A DNA stretch of 64,000 bases from CAYMUB01 sp964393545 (GTDB lineage: Bacteria > Patescibacteriota > Microgenomatia > Daviesbacterales > UBA10151): contig CAYMUB010000058.1 in the NCBI GenBank assembly GCA_964393545.1, positions 16,179 through 80,178 on the forward strand, written 5' to 3'. Each line of letters begins with the position of its first letter. Positions within the stretch are counted from its first letter, which is position 1. Made by a program: the position numbers and the translations under genes. Shown here in pieces: positions 35,672 through 46,100 of the stretch. The notes beneath the pieces are model-generated. The model was not told the origin of the DNA. It saw nothing but the letters and a program-made list of their open reading frames with translations, and searched no databases.

Positions 35672-36358
35672 TTATCTTTTAGCAACTATTAAAATTGATG
35701 TTCCTATAGGTGGCTCTATTAAGTTCTCCAGATATAGAATTGGGGACATTATATTAAATAATTTGATATTATTTTTTGTTATTTGTTTATTTTTAAAAAT
35801 TTTTCCTGTAACAAACCAACCTAATGCTCCTATAAAATTTAGCTTTCTGGATGAGATTATAGTCAATCCAATTTCCTGCATATTTTTTGTTAAGACTTTT
35901 GGATTATATCTTCTGTAATGATGAACTGCTCTATCTATTTCACCAAACAAGAAAGTATAAATCGGCACAAGGAGAATTAAAGTCCCATTGTTTTTAAGAA
36001 GTTTATAAATATTTCTCAACGCTAAATAATCATCATTGATATGCTCTAATACATTTATACAAACAATCGTGTCAAATTCTTTATCCTTAAAAAAATACTT
36101 ACCTTTTTCTATATCACCAAAACCCACCTTTACTTTTGCATTATTATCACTTTTAAACTTTTGTATTAAATTTTGATCTATGTCAATCGCAGTAGTGTTC
36201 CCATATTCAGATAAGGTTGATGTAAAATTTCCTATTCCACAGCCAATTTCCAAAATTTCTCCTTTTAAGTATTTTTTAAACTTATCGAAAGTCCATTTAT
36301 TATAAAAACCTGCCTGACTCATACTTTCAAGTGTTGAAGTGCCTGTATATTTACTCAT
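35672..36358 (-). CDS. SAM-dependent methyltransferase (class I)
   Basis: 228 residues. ILEIGCGIGNFTSTL (about 35-49) is the SAM loop, TTAIDID the acidic strand end, FDTIVCINVLEHINDD motif IV, and GTLILLVPIYTFLFGEIDRAVHHYRRY follows. C-terminal hydrophobic part (about 190-228) may touch the membrane. Probably methylates a sugar or lipid intermediate; target unknown. Overlaps the GT2 gene upstream by 4 bases. Confidence 0.85.
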   Translation of the reverse strand: MSKYTGTSTLESMSQAGFYNKWTFDKFKKYLKGEILEIGCGIGNFTSTLSEYGNTTAIDIDQNLIQKFKSDNNAKVKVGFGDIEKGKYFFKDKEFDTIVCINVLEHINDDYLALRNIYKLLKNNGTLILLVPIYTFLFGEIDRAVHHYRRYNPKVLTKNMQEIGLTIISSRKLNFIGALGWFVTGKIFKNKQITKNNIKLFNIMSPILYLENLIEPPIGTSILIVAKR

Positions 36359-37149
36359 GATAATTTTCTTCTAATTTTCCTAAGCGGTGTCAACAATCTG
36401 GAGGCAACTAGATCTAAACCAGAAAGTTTAACCCAAGGGCTTGAGACAATTGAAGGAAAGAAATCATATAAAACTTCTGGATATTTAAAATCACTTGAAA
36501 CTGGCTTTCCTAATTCATACTTAAATTTATTAGATACTCTTGGAGAATTTGATCTTTTTAGATAAGTAGTATGTAAATATGGTGTATCCAAGAAAATAAT
36601 ATCTTTCCTTTCCTGGATTAGTTTATTATTTTCATCAAAATAACTCTCTTTACCATAAGGCCAATCTACATGAAGTCCAGGAATATTCTTACTAAAAGCC
36701 CGCAGACTTAAATGACCTCTGCGACCCAATAATTGATACTTACCCGCCCTTTCTTCCTGAATATGATAAATATCTCCAACAGGAACAACAAAAGGCACTA
36801 CAATCCCATCAATATCTCTCCCTTGTTTATTAACTTCCAAGGTGAGTTTTTTTATAGAATCTCTCCACCAGATTTCATCACCATCCAACACTAAAATCCA
36901 ATCACATTGCGATTCCTCTAACATCTTTTGTCGTAGTTTAGGAAATTCATTTTTACTAGTTGGACCTACTTCTTCAAGTCTAATTTTATCTTTTTTTATC
37001 TTTTGTATTTCTTTGATTATCTCTACTGTTCTATCAGTAGATCCAGTATCATAGACTAAAACCCGATCAACATAATCTACAACACTCATTATAGAAAACC
37101 AAATAAAGTTTTCCTCATTATTTACAATAGTGTTGGCCCAAATTGTCAT
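36355..37149 (-). CDS. GT2-type glycosyltransferase
   Basis: 264 residues. ANTIVNNEENFIWFSIMSV, VLVYDTGSTDRTVEII and WILVLDGDEIWW (DxD at 'DGD') mark a GT-A fold of GT2 type, close to the WaaE-like group. C-terminal region is basic (RKIRRKLS). Sits between the flippase (4-base overlap) and a methyltransferase gene. Confidence 0.85.
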   Translation of the reverse strand: MTIWANTIVNNEENFIWFSIMSVVDYVDRVLVYDTGSTDRTVEIIKEIQKIKKDKIRLEEVGPTSKNEFPKLRQKMLEESQCDWILVLDGDEIWWRDSIKKLTLEVNKQGRDIDGIVVPFVVPVGDIYHIQEERAGKYQLLGRRGHLSLRAFSKNIPGLHVDWPYGKESYFDENNKLIQERKDIIFLDTPYLHTTYLKRSNSPRVSNKFKYELGKPVSSDFKYPEVLYDFFPSIVSSPWVKLSGLDLVASRLLTPLRKIRRKLS

Positions 37150-38417
37150 TTTCGTAATTTATTAATAAACCAAAACAAAGGTAATAAAAAGTTAGCTATC
37201 ATTCCAATCAATACTGTAAATGCTGTCCCTATAACTCCGTAGTTTGTAATAAGTAAGAACCCAACTACTCCAACTATCAAAAAATGGATCATAGAAACCC
37301 AAACAAAAACATCAGACCTTCCATAGTAATAAATGATTGAATTGTGTAGAGGAACGGACAGTAAAAATATCACCATAGCCAAAAGTAAAATGATAAAAGG
37401 TATAACTGCACCTGCATAGCTCACACCGTATAAAAAGGGTATTGCATAAAATGAAATTGGGATTGCAAGCACAATTAACAAACTTATTCCCAACACCATT
37501 AGCTGGAATTTTTTAAAAAACTTAAGCATGTCAGTTTTACTTTGAAAGGATGCAAATTTAGGAGCAGCTACTACCCCTAAAGCACCAACTATTTGTGGAA
37601 TGACTTGGGTTAATTGACTAGCAGATGCATAAATACCAATATCTTTTGCATTTAATAACCTGGCATTTAAAAAAATGTCTAGCCTGGAAGAAATTGCTGC
37701 AACAATTGTGAATATGGCCACCCATCTATTAAATTTAAAGAATTGACCTGCAACTTCATTCTCACCCTTAACTGATAATATTTGTTGTGTTGGTAGAAAC
37801 AGTAATGATAATGAGAATCCCAAAAAAGGCAAAGCAATAAAAGATATAAGTCCTGTCAGTAAATTCAACTGCTGACTCATTACAAGTAAAAAGATCAATA
37901 TTATTCGGAGTAAATTAGAGGAAATATTTACAAAACTCCAAATAAAATATTTTTGGAAGGATTGCAAAGAAGAAGTTGCAAAAGAAAAAAGCAAAGCCCC
38001 TCCTACTCCTAACGTAACCAATCGAAGTGGTTCAGTAAGTTCTTCTTTATTAAAAATTGTTCCTGCAATAAAAGGAGAGAGAATCATTCCTAAAATTAAT
38101 ACTAAAATCCAAACTAGTACCTTAACTTCTAAGCTTAACTTCAAAAATCGCAATGCTTTCTCTTTATTAGAAGATATATTAGCTGAAACAAAACGCACAA
38201 GTCCCGTATTTGTTCCCAAATCTGCAATGTCTGCAATAAGAGTCAGAGTTACAATTGATACAATTAAAAGGCCAAAATCGGCAGGGCCTAAAAAGCGGGC
38301 CATCGCTATATAGAAAAAAGCTCCTAAAATACCATTAATTACTGTTCCTATAACTGTGATTTGTGATTGCTTAAATGTAGTGGTAGAAAAGATGGATTTA
38401 AGCATATATACCATCAT
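37146..38417 (-). CDS. Wzx-like polysaccharide flippase
   Basis: 423 residues, about 12-14 membrane segments in the MATE/Wzx-like fold: ARFLGPADFGLLIVSIVTL (N-terminal signature) and KDIGIYASASQLTQVIPQ in the second half. Flips lipid-linked repeat units to the outside, before the Wzy-like polymerase acts. Start uncertain: TTG at 38426, ATG at 38417 or 38414, and ATG at 38405 are possible. An AGGTGG lies 12 bases before 38417. The 5' leader contains a palindromic repeat (38435-38481). Confidence 0.85.
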   Translation of the reverse strand: MMVYMLKSIFSTTTFKQSQITVIGTVINGILGAFFYIAMARFLGPADFGLLIVSIVTLTLIADIADLGTNTGLVRFVSANISSNKEKALRFLKLSLEVKVLVWILVLILGMILSPFIAGTIFNKEELTEPLRLVTLGVGGALLFSFATSSLQSFQKYFIWSFVNISSNLLRIILIFLLVMSQQLNLLTGLISFIALPFLGFSLSLLFLPTQQILSVKGENEVAGQFFKFNRWVAIFTIVAAISSRLDIFLNARLLNAKDIGIYASASQLTQVIPQIVGALGVVAAPKFASFQSKTDMLKFFKKFQLMVLGISLLIVLAIPISFYAIPFLYGVSYAGAVIPFIILLLAMVIFLLSVPLHNSIIYYYGRSDVFVWVSMIHFLIVGVVGFLLITNYGVIGTAFTVLIGMIANFLLPLFWFINKLRK

Positions 38418-38434
38418 TATATCCAAATTCCACC

Positions 38435-38481
38435 TGTCATTGCGAGGAAGTTTACCTCGAGTCTCCGAGGGGTGGCAATCT
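38435..38481. repeat. REP-like palindromic repeat (TGTCATTGCGAGG...GCAATCT type)
   Basis: Begins TGTCATTGCGAGG and ends GGTGGCAATCT, with an inner inverted repeat CCTCG...CGAGG. Sequences of this pattern are dispersed in many bacterial genomes. Here it overlaps the 3' end of the neighbouring large membrane-protein gene, supplying its last residues (RLPPLGDSR) and its stop codon, and it extends into the flippase leader. Confidence 0.7.
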
Positions 38482-41121
38482 TAATAAAAATATAAGTAAG
38501 ATCGCTAATGTTATTCCGCTAATAATTAGCCCTGGGTTAACAAATTTTTGTGCTTCATATTCAATTATATATTCTCCATCATGGTCTATTTTAAATCCAT
38601 TTAACAAACTATACACGGGCAGGGCAATCTGACCATTTAATCTCCATAAATTATCATAGTTTTGAGAAAATACCAAAGATGCACTTTGAGCAAGATTACT
38701 TACATTTACAATATATTTAGTAGGATTTATTTTCTGATAGGTAACTTTGGGACTATTGGAATTCTCAGCATTTTCCTTATCAAAAGGTACAACCCTCAAT
38801 TGCAATTTGTCAGCTTTATCCTGATCATTTAACCATTCATTTTTATCCAAAATCGCCAGAGCACTTACTACATTAATGTCTCCTGAGGAAAATATTTCTA
38901 ATTCTTCTCCATCTTTTTGTAAGTCCCCTACCTCAAACCACCTTATATTATTTCCCTCTTTCTTGGTATTTATGCTTCCTACTTTTTGTCCATCCTGGCT
39001 AAAATTTAACTCCCCGCTTTTGGTACTTTCAAGGACACGAGCTAAAAGAACCTGCTTTTTTTTTAGATTTTCACTTTGAACTTTTAACTTTAAACTTTTT
39101 TCAGCAACTGCCCAACCTCCACCTAAATCAAAATCCTGATTATCGATACCATATTTAGTTTGTAAAAAATCCCGCCAATTAATTAGATCTGCTGTTTCTC
39201 TTTTCCACCACCCCGATGTTACATCGGGATCAAAACCAAGCTGCTTTGCTGGAAAAATTAAGGATTCACTTTTAATAAATGAGGCGGCAAGATCTATTGA
39301 TGTTTTATTATTAAGAACTATTTTCGCCAGTGGCAATTCATCAATTCTGTTAACTAAATTTGGATATTCTTCTGCAAATATTAAGGCATTTTTAGAAAGT
39401 TTTAAATTTGCACTTTTTGTAGATTCATTATAAATATTATCTGATCCAATTATCCACCAGGTATTGGGTGTAACAAAAAATCTGTCTTGGCGATTTTTTA
39501 CTTTAAAGAGTGGAATTGCAGAGCCTTCTACCTTAGTAAGCCAAGGACTTTTTGACAATTGATCTGAAAATGTATAGTAATACTCAACATTATCTGGGTG
39601 CATATTATCCCGTCTTGGATCAAGATATGGATAAGCAATATAGCCAATTCCCGCAACATCAAAAATCTCTCCCATGTATGGGGCTTCCCTTAAGAAATTA
39701 ATATATTCATAACTACCTACAGTTCCTACCGCAAAAGGTCGTTTTTGCACTAATCTTGTTGCTTCAACTCTGGGATGATTCTGAGATAAATAACCCAAAG
39801 GTGGAAAGCTAGGAATCCAAAATACACGGCTAAAATTGGTATCTTGCTGCAACACACTTTCTAATTCTTGATATTCCTTTTTATAATAACTTTGAGAAAA
39901 CGTACCAGTAGTCCAACCTAACCAAACTGGACTTGCTAAAAATAGTAAATATAAAACAATAAACAGAAAAAATAGTCTTTTTATTCTCTGGACTTTAATT
40001 TTTTGTTTTATTTCCTCTAGAGTAAATCCTAAAAGAACCGTGTATGAAAGTGCAACCAGGGTAAAAAATTTTGTAGAGTCCCGGAATATGGAAAAATAGG
40101 GAATTTTGTTAAATAGCCAATGGAAAAAACTAGAAAAAGGTTGTGCATCTCCTTTTGCTAAAAAGGTAGAAATTAGGGCAACCAAAAGCCAAAACCCCAA
40201 ACTTGGACTTTTAGGCCTGAGGACGGGGGCAAAGAAAACCAAAATGGGAATTAAAATAAACTCCCACCTCAAAGGAGAAATTACACCAAAAATATTTTTG
40301 TACCAATTTGGGCTGATTAAAAGAAGCGGGTGACCTAAATTTAGATTGGAAGAAGAAAGTTGGGTAAAAAGAGAATAGGCAATTTTTGAAGAAGGATCTT
40401 TCAAAATAGGAAACAGCCAATAAAAATGTAATCCTAAAACAATTCCTCCCCCAACTAACCCTGTCTTTAGCCACTCAAAAATCCATTCTTTTTTGTTCTG
40501 TTTATCCAAAAACAAAAATTGGTAAAAAAATCTGATCAAACAAAGAAGAAATAAAATATAAACAAATCTGATATCCAAAAACCCCAAAATAGATATTGTT
40601 ATTCCAGCAAGCATTTTCTCTCTTATTCTGCCTGTCAAAGATCTCTCTACCGCCAAAAAGCTCAGTGGGAAAAAAGCGTAAGTAAGGCCAATCGATAGTT
40701 GTCCCCCATCAACCAAAAGCAAGATATAAGTGTTTGTTAAATAAAAAAGTGCACAAATAAATCTTGTTGAACTTGATAGGTTTAAATTCTTAGTAAGTTT
40801 TAAAATCCCATAAACCCCAATAGTAAGTATGGGCATAAGTAAAAAAAATTTTTCTAAAAACTGGAAAGTTACTCCTAAATTTGCAAGAACACCCGATATA
40901 AAACTTAAAGGCCATGCCCAAAGAAAAAAGGCTGAATACTCTCCCAATCCTTCAGCACCACCTTCACTCCAAATTCTTGGAAAATCTATCATAGACTTAA
41001 GCTGATTATCTGAAACTAAAGGAAAATCAGTAGCTACTCTTGGTCCCGGTAAGAAAAATCTCCAGTAAATTCCAAAAATAAGCAGTAAAAGAAAAAGTAT
41101 CGTAAGGTTTTTCTTAGTCAT
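38452..41121 (-). CDS. Large GT-C/YfhO-like membrane protein
   Basis: 889 residues: about 12 membrane segments in the first 400 residues, a large external domain and a last membrane segment near the C-terminus. First external loop: FLPGPRVATDFPLVSDNQ. The layout fits YfhO or arabinofuranosyltransferase-like (DUF3367-type) GT-C proteins. GGGAGG lies 7 bases before ATG 41121, which decides against the upstream in-frame start (41136). A heptamer array (39066-39100) adds residues LKLKVQSENLK, and a dispersed repeat forms the C-terminus. Confidence 0.75.
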   Translation of the reverse strand: MTKKNLTILFLLLLIFGIYWRFFLPGPRVATDFPLVSDNQLKSMIDFPRIWSEGGAEGLGEYSAFFLWAWPLSFISGVLANLGVTFQFLEKFFLLMPILTIGVYGILKLTKNLNLSSSTRFICALFYLTNTYILLLVDGGQLSIGLTYAFFPLSFLAVERSLTGRIREKMLAGITISILGFLDIRFVYILFLLCLIRFFYQFLFLDKQNKKEWIFEWLKTGLVGGGIVLGLHFYWLFPILKDPSSKIAYSLFTQLSSSNLNLGHPLLLISPNWYKNIFGVISPLRWEFILIPILVFFAPVLRPKSPSLGFWLLVALISTFLAKGDAQPFSSFFHWLFNKIPYFSIFRDSTKFFTLVALSYTVLLGFTLEEIKQKIKVQRIKRLFFLFIVLYLLFLASPVWLGWTTGTFSQSYYKKEYQELESVLQQDTNFSRVFWIPSFPPLGYLSQNHPRVEATRLVQKRPFAVGTVGSYEYINFLREAPYMGEIFDVAGIGYIAYPYLDPRRDNMHPDNVEYYYTFSDQLSKSPWLTKVEGSAIPLFKVKNRQDRFFVTPNTWWIIGSDNIYNESTKSANLKLSKNALIFAEEYPNLVNRIDELPLAKIVLNNKTSIDLAASFIKSESLIFPAKQLGFDPDVTSGWWKRETADLINWRDFLQTKYGIDNQDFDLGGGWAVAEKSLKLKVQSENLKKKQVLLARVLESTKSGELNFSQDGQKVGSINTKKEGNNIRWFEVGDLQKDGEELEIFSSGDINVVSALAILDKNEWLNDQDKADKLQLRVVPFDKENAENSNSPKVTYQKINPTKYIVNVSNLAQSASLVFSQNYDNLWRLNGQIALPVYSLLNGFKIDHDGEYIIEYEAQKFVNPGLIISGITLAILLIFLLRLPPLGDSR
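39066..39100. repeat. Heptanucleotide tandem array (ACTTTKA-like)
   Basis: Units GATTTTC, ACTTTGA, ACTTTTA, ACTTTAA, ACTTTTT in the large YfhO-like gene; on the minus strand they encode SLKLKVQSENL. Third heptamer array of the window, in a third gene. Confidence 0.65.
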
Positions 41122-41276
41122 GATTTTGCCTCCCATAAATAAAAAAAAGTTCCCAGAACCATTATAAAAAAAGAGTATATTAAAAGTCTTAGGGCAACTC
41201 CTGCGTGATTGGAAAAAAGTAATACCGCACTAGAACAAAAAAGGAGAAGGCTTGATATAAAAAGGTATTTACTCAT
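41118..41276 (-). CDS. 52-residue double-membrane-segment protein
   Basis: Found by reading the gap: ATG at 41276, 52 codons, TGA at 41118 overlapping the next ATG as ATGA, like other junctions of this operon. Two hydrophobic segments (about 4-22 and 28-47) with a short turn SNHAG. TATCAT lies 7 bases before the ATG, so it would be the leaderless first gene of the operon running down to 17036. Function unknown; it might assist the large membrane protein that follows. Confidence 0.6.
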   Translation of the reverse strand: MSKYLFISSLLLFCSSAVLLFSNHAGVALRLLIYSFFIMVLGTFFYLWEAKS

Positions 41277-41283
41277 CTTTCAT

Positions 41284-41293
41284 ATGATATAAT
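41284..41293. promoter_or_regulatory. Overlapping divergent -10 boxes
   Basis: Plus strand: TGATATAAT (extended -10, TATAAT at 41288-41293), 7 bases before ATG 41301. Minus strand: TATCAT at 41289-41284, 7 bases before ATG 41276. The two boxes share two bases, so RNA polymerase should serve one direction at a time. Confidence 0.6.
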
Positions 41294-41300
41294 TTTTTCA

Positions 41301-42791
41301 ATGCTGAGAAAAGCCCTACCTCTCTTGTTCATATTTACAGTAGTCTTACTGTTATACTACCCAGTGTTAACAACTTATTACACCCAAGATCATTTTCTTC
41401 ATTTTAAGGTGGGTCTCACTGATGGAAGTTTAAAACAATTCTTAAACCTCTTTGAATTCCATACATTTGAAGAAAGGGGTCTAGCTTATTATAGACCAAT
41501 ATTCAGGGACGTCTTATTTCATATTCTCTATAACTCATTTGGTCTAAATCACATTCCTTACAGAATTTTATATTTTGTAATTCACTTTATAAACATATCT
41601 TTGGTCTATATTTTTATCCAAAAACTATTTCAAAAAAAACAAATTTCTTTTTTTGTATCATTTTTCTTTGGGATTTCATCTGCCAATATTGGAATACTTT
41701 ACTGGGGCATTGAAATTCTAGGCGCAACTATGTTTATAATTTCAACTCTAATTCTTTTTATTAAATTTTTAGAAACCCACAAAAATAAATTCCTGATATT
41801 CTCATTATTAACATTTTTATTGGCACTTGGATCTCATGAATTCGGGGCAATTATCCCTATTCTTTTGGTTGGTTTAATACTTATTTATCTACCATCTAAA
41901 TCTATCCCTATAAATATTTTTCGTCTTTTACCATTTTTCTTGATAGTAATCCCTTATGTTTTTTTGGACTTCACCCAAACAGGTTATTCATCAAAGGATC
42001 TACAATACAGCCCTGTTCTTAATTTAAAAAGCACACTAAACACCCTCAGCTGGTATACTGGTTGGGCTTTAGGCTTACCCGAAATGCTAGTCGATTTTGT
42101 ACTTCCCGGTTTAAAACTAAACCCAAATCTAATAAGGTATTGGGGAAATTATTTTCTTATAATTTTTCCAACTTTCGTTATTTCTCTAGCCTTTTTGTGG
42201 ATACTAATCATTTATCTAATAGTTACTGTGAGAAATGTCTTATATACTAAAAAGTTCTTATTCTTAATATTTTTGTTCCCGTTAAACCTGTTACCAGTTT
42301 TATTCTTTCCATTTCATAAATTTACTTATTATCTAAGCGCCTCTTTACCGGCTTTTTGGGGAACCATAGGATATATACTTTTTAATGCCTATTGGCATCT
42401 TAAAAAGAAGTCCCCTCGTCTAGCATTAATGGTAATAGCAACATTTATTTCAAGTATTTTATTGCTGAATACGACTTCAATTTTGTTAGGGCATTCTACC
42501 TATTGGGCTGCACAAAGAGGAAAAATAGCAGAAAAAATAATTAAGCAAGTTACATCTAGGTATCCAACACTTCCTAAGGGCTCTGTTATCTACATTACCA
42601 ATGATCCCACTTATTCATATGTTGCCAAAGATTGGGGTGGATCTTCTAAGCAGGCTAGTATTATTTTAAGCGGGTCTGACGCATTACAACTTATATATAA
42701 AGACCCCACCCTTAGGGTTTATTATGAAGATTTGGAAAAATTAACTACTCAAGATAAGAATGTCTATCCTTTAGTTGCCAAGATATATTAA
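41301..42791 (+). CDS. GT-C-like multi-pass membrane protein
   Basis: 496 residues, about 11 membrane segments; first loop YYTQDHFLHFKVG holds an Asp as expected for PMT-like enzymes, then YYRPIFRDVLFHILYNSFG. A C-terminal soluble region (about 410-496) follows. Transcribed opposite to the surrounding operons from its own leaderless-type promoter. No clear family beyond GT-C-like topology. Confidence 0.68.
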   Translation: MLRKALPLLFIFTVVLLLYYPVLTTYYTQDHFLHFKVGLTDGSLKQFLNLFEFHTFEERGLAYYRPIFRDVLFHILYNSFGLNHIPYRILYFVIHFINISLVYIFIQKLFQKKQISFFVSFFFGISSANIGILYWGIEILGATMFIISTLILFIKFLETHKNKFLIFSLLTFLLALGSHEFGAIIPILLVGLILIYLPSKSIPINIFRLLPFFLIVIPYVFLDFTQTGYSSKDLQYSPVLNLKSTLNTLSWYTGWALGLPEMLVDFVLPGLKLNPNLIRYWGNYFLIIFPTFVISLAFLWILIIYLIVTVRNVLYTKKFLFLIFLFPLNLLPVLFFPFHKFTYYLSASLPAFWGTIGYILFNAYWHLKKKSPRLALMVIATFISSILLLNTTSILLGHSTYWAAQRGKIAEKIIKQVTSRYPTLPKGSVIYITNDPTYSYVAKDWGGSSKQASIILSGSDALQLIYKDPTLRVYYEDLEKLTTQDKNVYPLVAKIY

Positions 42792-42802
42792 AGTTTACAA
42801 GA

Positions 42803-43081
42803 TTAGGAATCCGAAACTGTAATTAATTGTAAAATTCCCACGCCCAAAAAAATAAAAGCATATTCAGCTAGGGTTTGTGCTATAAATTTTAATGTTAATA
42901 CTTGAGCTATAATGGATAACAATAGTAGGAAAAGTGACCAACCTATTGATGTTTGATATCTAACCTTAGATCTACGGATAATATAAACCCAAAGCAAAAG
43001 AATGATTAATTGCACAACAGAGGGAATATTGTCACTAAGATTTTCCAACCTCGATAAATTATCAATTACTGCATTTAACAT
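42803..43081 (-). CDS. Small membrane protein, unknown
   Basis: 92 residues with three hydrophobic segments (about 22-36, 47-64 and 70-87). No recognised motif. ATG at 43081. It ends 11 bases from the convergent GT-C gene and starts 47 bases downstream of the large membrane-protein gene, so it may be the last gene of the 49892-42803 operon. Confidence 0.55.
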   Translation of the reverse strand: MLNAVIDNLSRLENLSDNIPSVVQLIILLLWVYIIRRSKVRYQTSIGWSLFLLLLSIIAQVLTLKFIAQTLAEYAFIFLGVGILQLITVSDS

Positions 43082-43128
43082 ATTTTAAAACTTGCTTCAA
43101 TTTACAAGAACAAGATATAATCTTACGA

Positions 43129-46100
43129 TTATAAACCTTTACTTCTATTTTTTAAATTAATTTGCATGCGGGTAAAATAACCAACTAGGATTAAAATTGA
43201 AATGATTATAAAAGCAAAAGAGAGTTTTCGTCCTATTGCAAGCACTCTTTCGGGAGAGTACTCTAAAAACATTTCGAAGTTACCTGTTTTTTCTATATAC
43301 CAACCATTGGAATATCCGTTAACCTCAAGGTGATTTTTCGTAGGCATTTGATCACTTCTACCATCGGAGGTAGTAAAATATGCACTCCATTTTGGGTCGA
43401 ATGAGGTAGAGAGTACTAAAAAGAAAGGGTTTTGAGCATTGCTCACCCTTACCTTATATCTGGCAGGACTGATCATTTCAAAATCTATTTTGGGAGGAAT
43501 CTTCTTGATAGAATCCGCTTCCACTTCCCGTAGAATAACCTGATTAAGAAATTGCTTTTCCACCTTTAGATTGCGGATCTTGGTACTTGAATCCTTCAAA
43601 AATCTTTGGTTAAAACTGTTATCCTCACAATATCTACGGTAAGGACGCTGAACTACTCCTTTACAATCTCCAAAGGGAATAATTTTTATTGATATATAAT
43701 TTTCGCCAGAAGCAGGAAATGGTGTAAAGGTAGCATTATATTTTTTCCACCCAAAATCATAATTATCCCGGGTTAAAGCTATTCCAAACCTGGGAATTTT
43801 TTCCCCTTTTGTATCTATGAAATCAACATCTGAGTGGATTGCTATGACTGGAATATTGCCTTTTTCCTCAAGATATTCAAATGAAATTGAGTAGCTGAAA
43901 TTGTTATCTAACTGCCCAATTGGAATTATTTTTGTAATAGGTTTTTGATCTTCAGACGATAGATCTAACTCCTCTGGTAACTTCTCTGTAATAAGATTCT
44001 TCGCTTTAGGTTGAGTTATACTTACCTCATGAATCCCTTTGTTAAGCTGGTATGTTCCTAAAGAAAAACTATATCCGTCATCTTTTTGCTTCAAAATATC
44101 TAATTTAATAACATTTCCATCCAGATTTAATTCCGAAATTCCGATATTCTCAAAATAATAACTCCATTTACTTTTTGTGATTAAAACTTCATATTGGGAG
44201 TCCTTTGGTACATAAAAACGGTGGATTAAATCCTTGTCTGTAGGATATACTGATTTAGCTCTTATAGCAATCAATAAACTGTCAAGATCAGAAACAATTT
44301 GATCTATAATTTTAGAATCCTTAGTCTTTTTCTTAATCACCTCCAAAGCTTCACTTTGATTTATCAATACTTCAACTATTGCTCTATCAATTGATTTAGA
44401 GCTAATTAACTCAGTAGCAATTGATTGAATCCCTTGATAGTATTCATTAACTGCTGACACATCCTCTGGAGAATGATTTATTTCTGCCAGTCTTTTTCCC
44501 AGCAAATTAACCCGAAAACCCATCTTGGTATCCGGAGTCTGCAGTTGATTTTCCAACTCTTCCCTTAGTCTCACTAAAGCATAAAAAGGAGTATCCCGGT
44601 AAATACTCACAAAAGGCAGGTTCTCAATTAATTTGTTTAAATTAATTTTAATGTCTTCAATTTTAGTCCCATTAATTATAATTTTATCAGCGAATGCTAA
44701 ATATGGATTCTCTAAAATATTCCCGACTGGAGATTCAGGAGGAACAATAAAGATCTCGTCACCTAAAGAATTAGAAAAAGGCATCAGATTCAAACCCTTT
44801 CCTATAGAATTGGATAAATAGACAAGTTTTGTACGGGCAAAAACTTTGGGTGTAAATTGAGCAGGATTCAATTCAAAAAATTTTAACTTACCAAATTCAG
44901 CAACTTGTGAGAAATGTTCAGCTGCATATTCTTTTAATTTGGCTAAATCTGTTGCTGGAGCTTCTGTATCCCTGGCCAAATAATCAATATCATCACGCAC
45001 CATAATATATTTCACATTTAATTGTTGTGCCAGATTCCAAAGTTTATCAGGATAATCCAACAAAGTCTGTTTAATATTGTCTACCAACTCCGGTAAAGAA
45101 CCGTTACTAGTATTTAATGAAATCATTGGTTGATCGAAGAGATTATTAGAAAGCTCTACGCCTGCAAAACCATATTCCCATTTATAAGTCATCCCTTCCC
45201 CATCAATGGGCAATACCAATACTCTAAAAACACCCGGCTGTTTATCTAACCACTCTCTAGCATCTTTATAATAATCTGGTACCTTAACATACTGACCAAT
45301 ATTAATATCATTGGCAGGAGGACCTCCTCCTGTAAAAACTAAGCCCGTAACCGTAGGAAACATAAACACGGGAAAAGCCAAAGTTAAAATTAAAAAAGCC
45401 ATTAATTTTTTTGAAAACCTCAGTTTACTACTCAAAGCATTAACAATCCCAACAATGCCAAATCCAACAGGAATAGCCATAGCAAAGGGTAACAATAATC
45501 CAATTTTTTCAAACGGATTTCTAAAAACATGCAAAAATGTAAACCATTCAAATATACGCAACGTAACACCACCAAAAGGCGCTAAAGTACCTTTCATCCA
45601 AAACATAACTATTAATGCTACTAAAATTAAGAACTTGTAAAGCAGCTCTTTTTCTCTCTTGAATAAACCCACAATAAAAGCAATTATTGAAAAAAAGCTT
45701 AAGAGTATAAAAGGAGTTGTGCCATAAATCCATACCCATGAAGTATTGTCTTTAAGATAATCATTTGGTTTGAAGAGTCGGAAAACACCCAAAACCGATT
45801 CTATTTGATCACTAATTCCCTTAAACGTAGCGATATTATCCGAAGGATTAAAAGATTTACCAGAACCTCTGCTTCCTAAATCAACAAACACTGAAGCAAA
45901 TAATGGGCTTAACCACCAGCAATTCACCAGTATAAAAATTACTGCAAATACTAAAAAGTAAAATAAGGGAAAATAATCTTTCTCCTTTTTAAAGGTTGAT
46001 ACAAATACAAAAATGCTCAAAAAACCTAATATTCCAAAAAACAATTCCAAAAAAGCAGGACCAACAAATGTAAAACTAAAAATAAGGCTTGCTAAACTTA

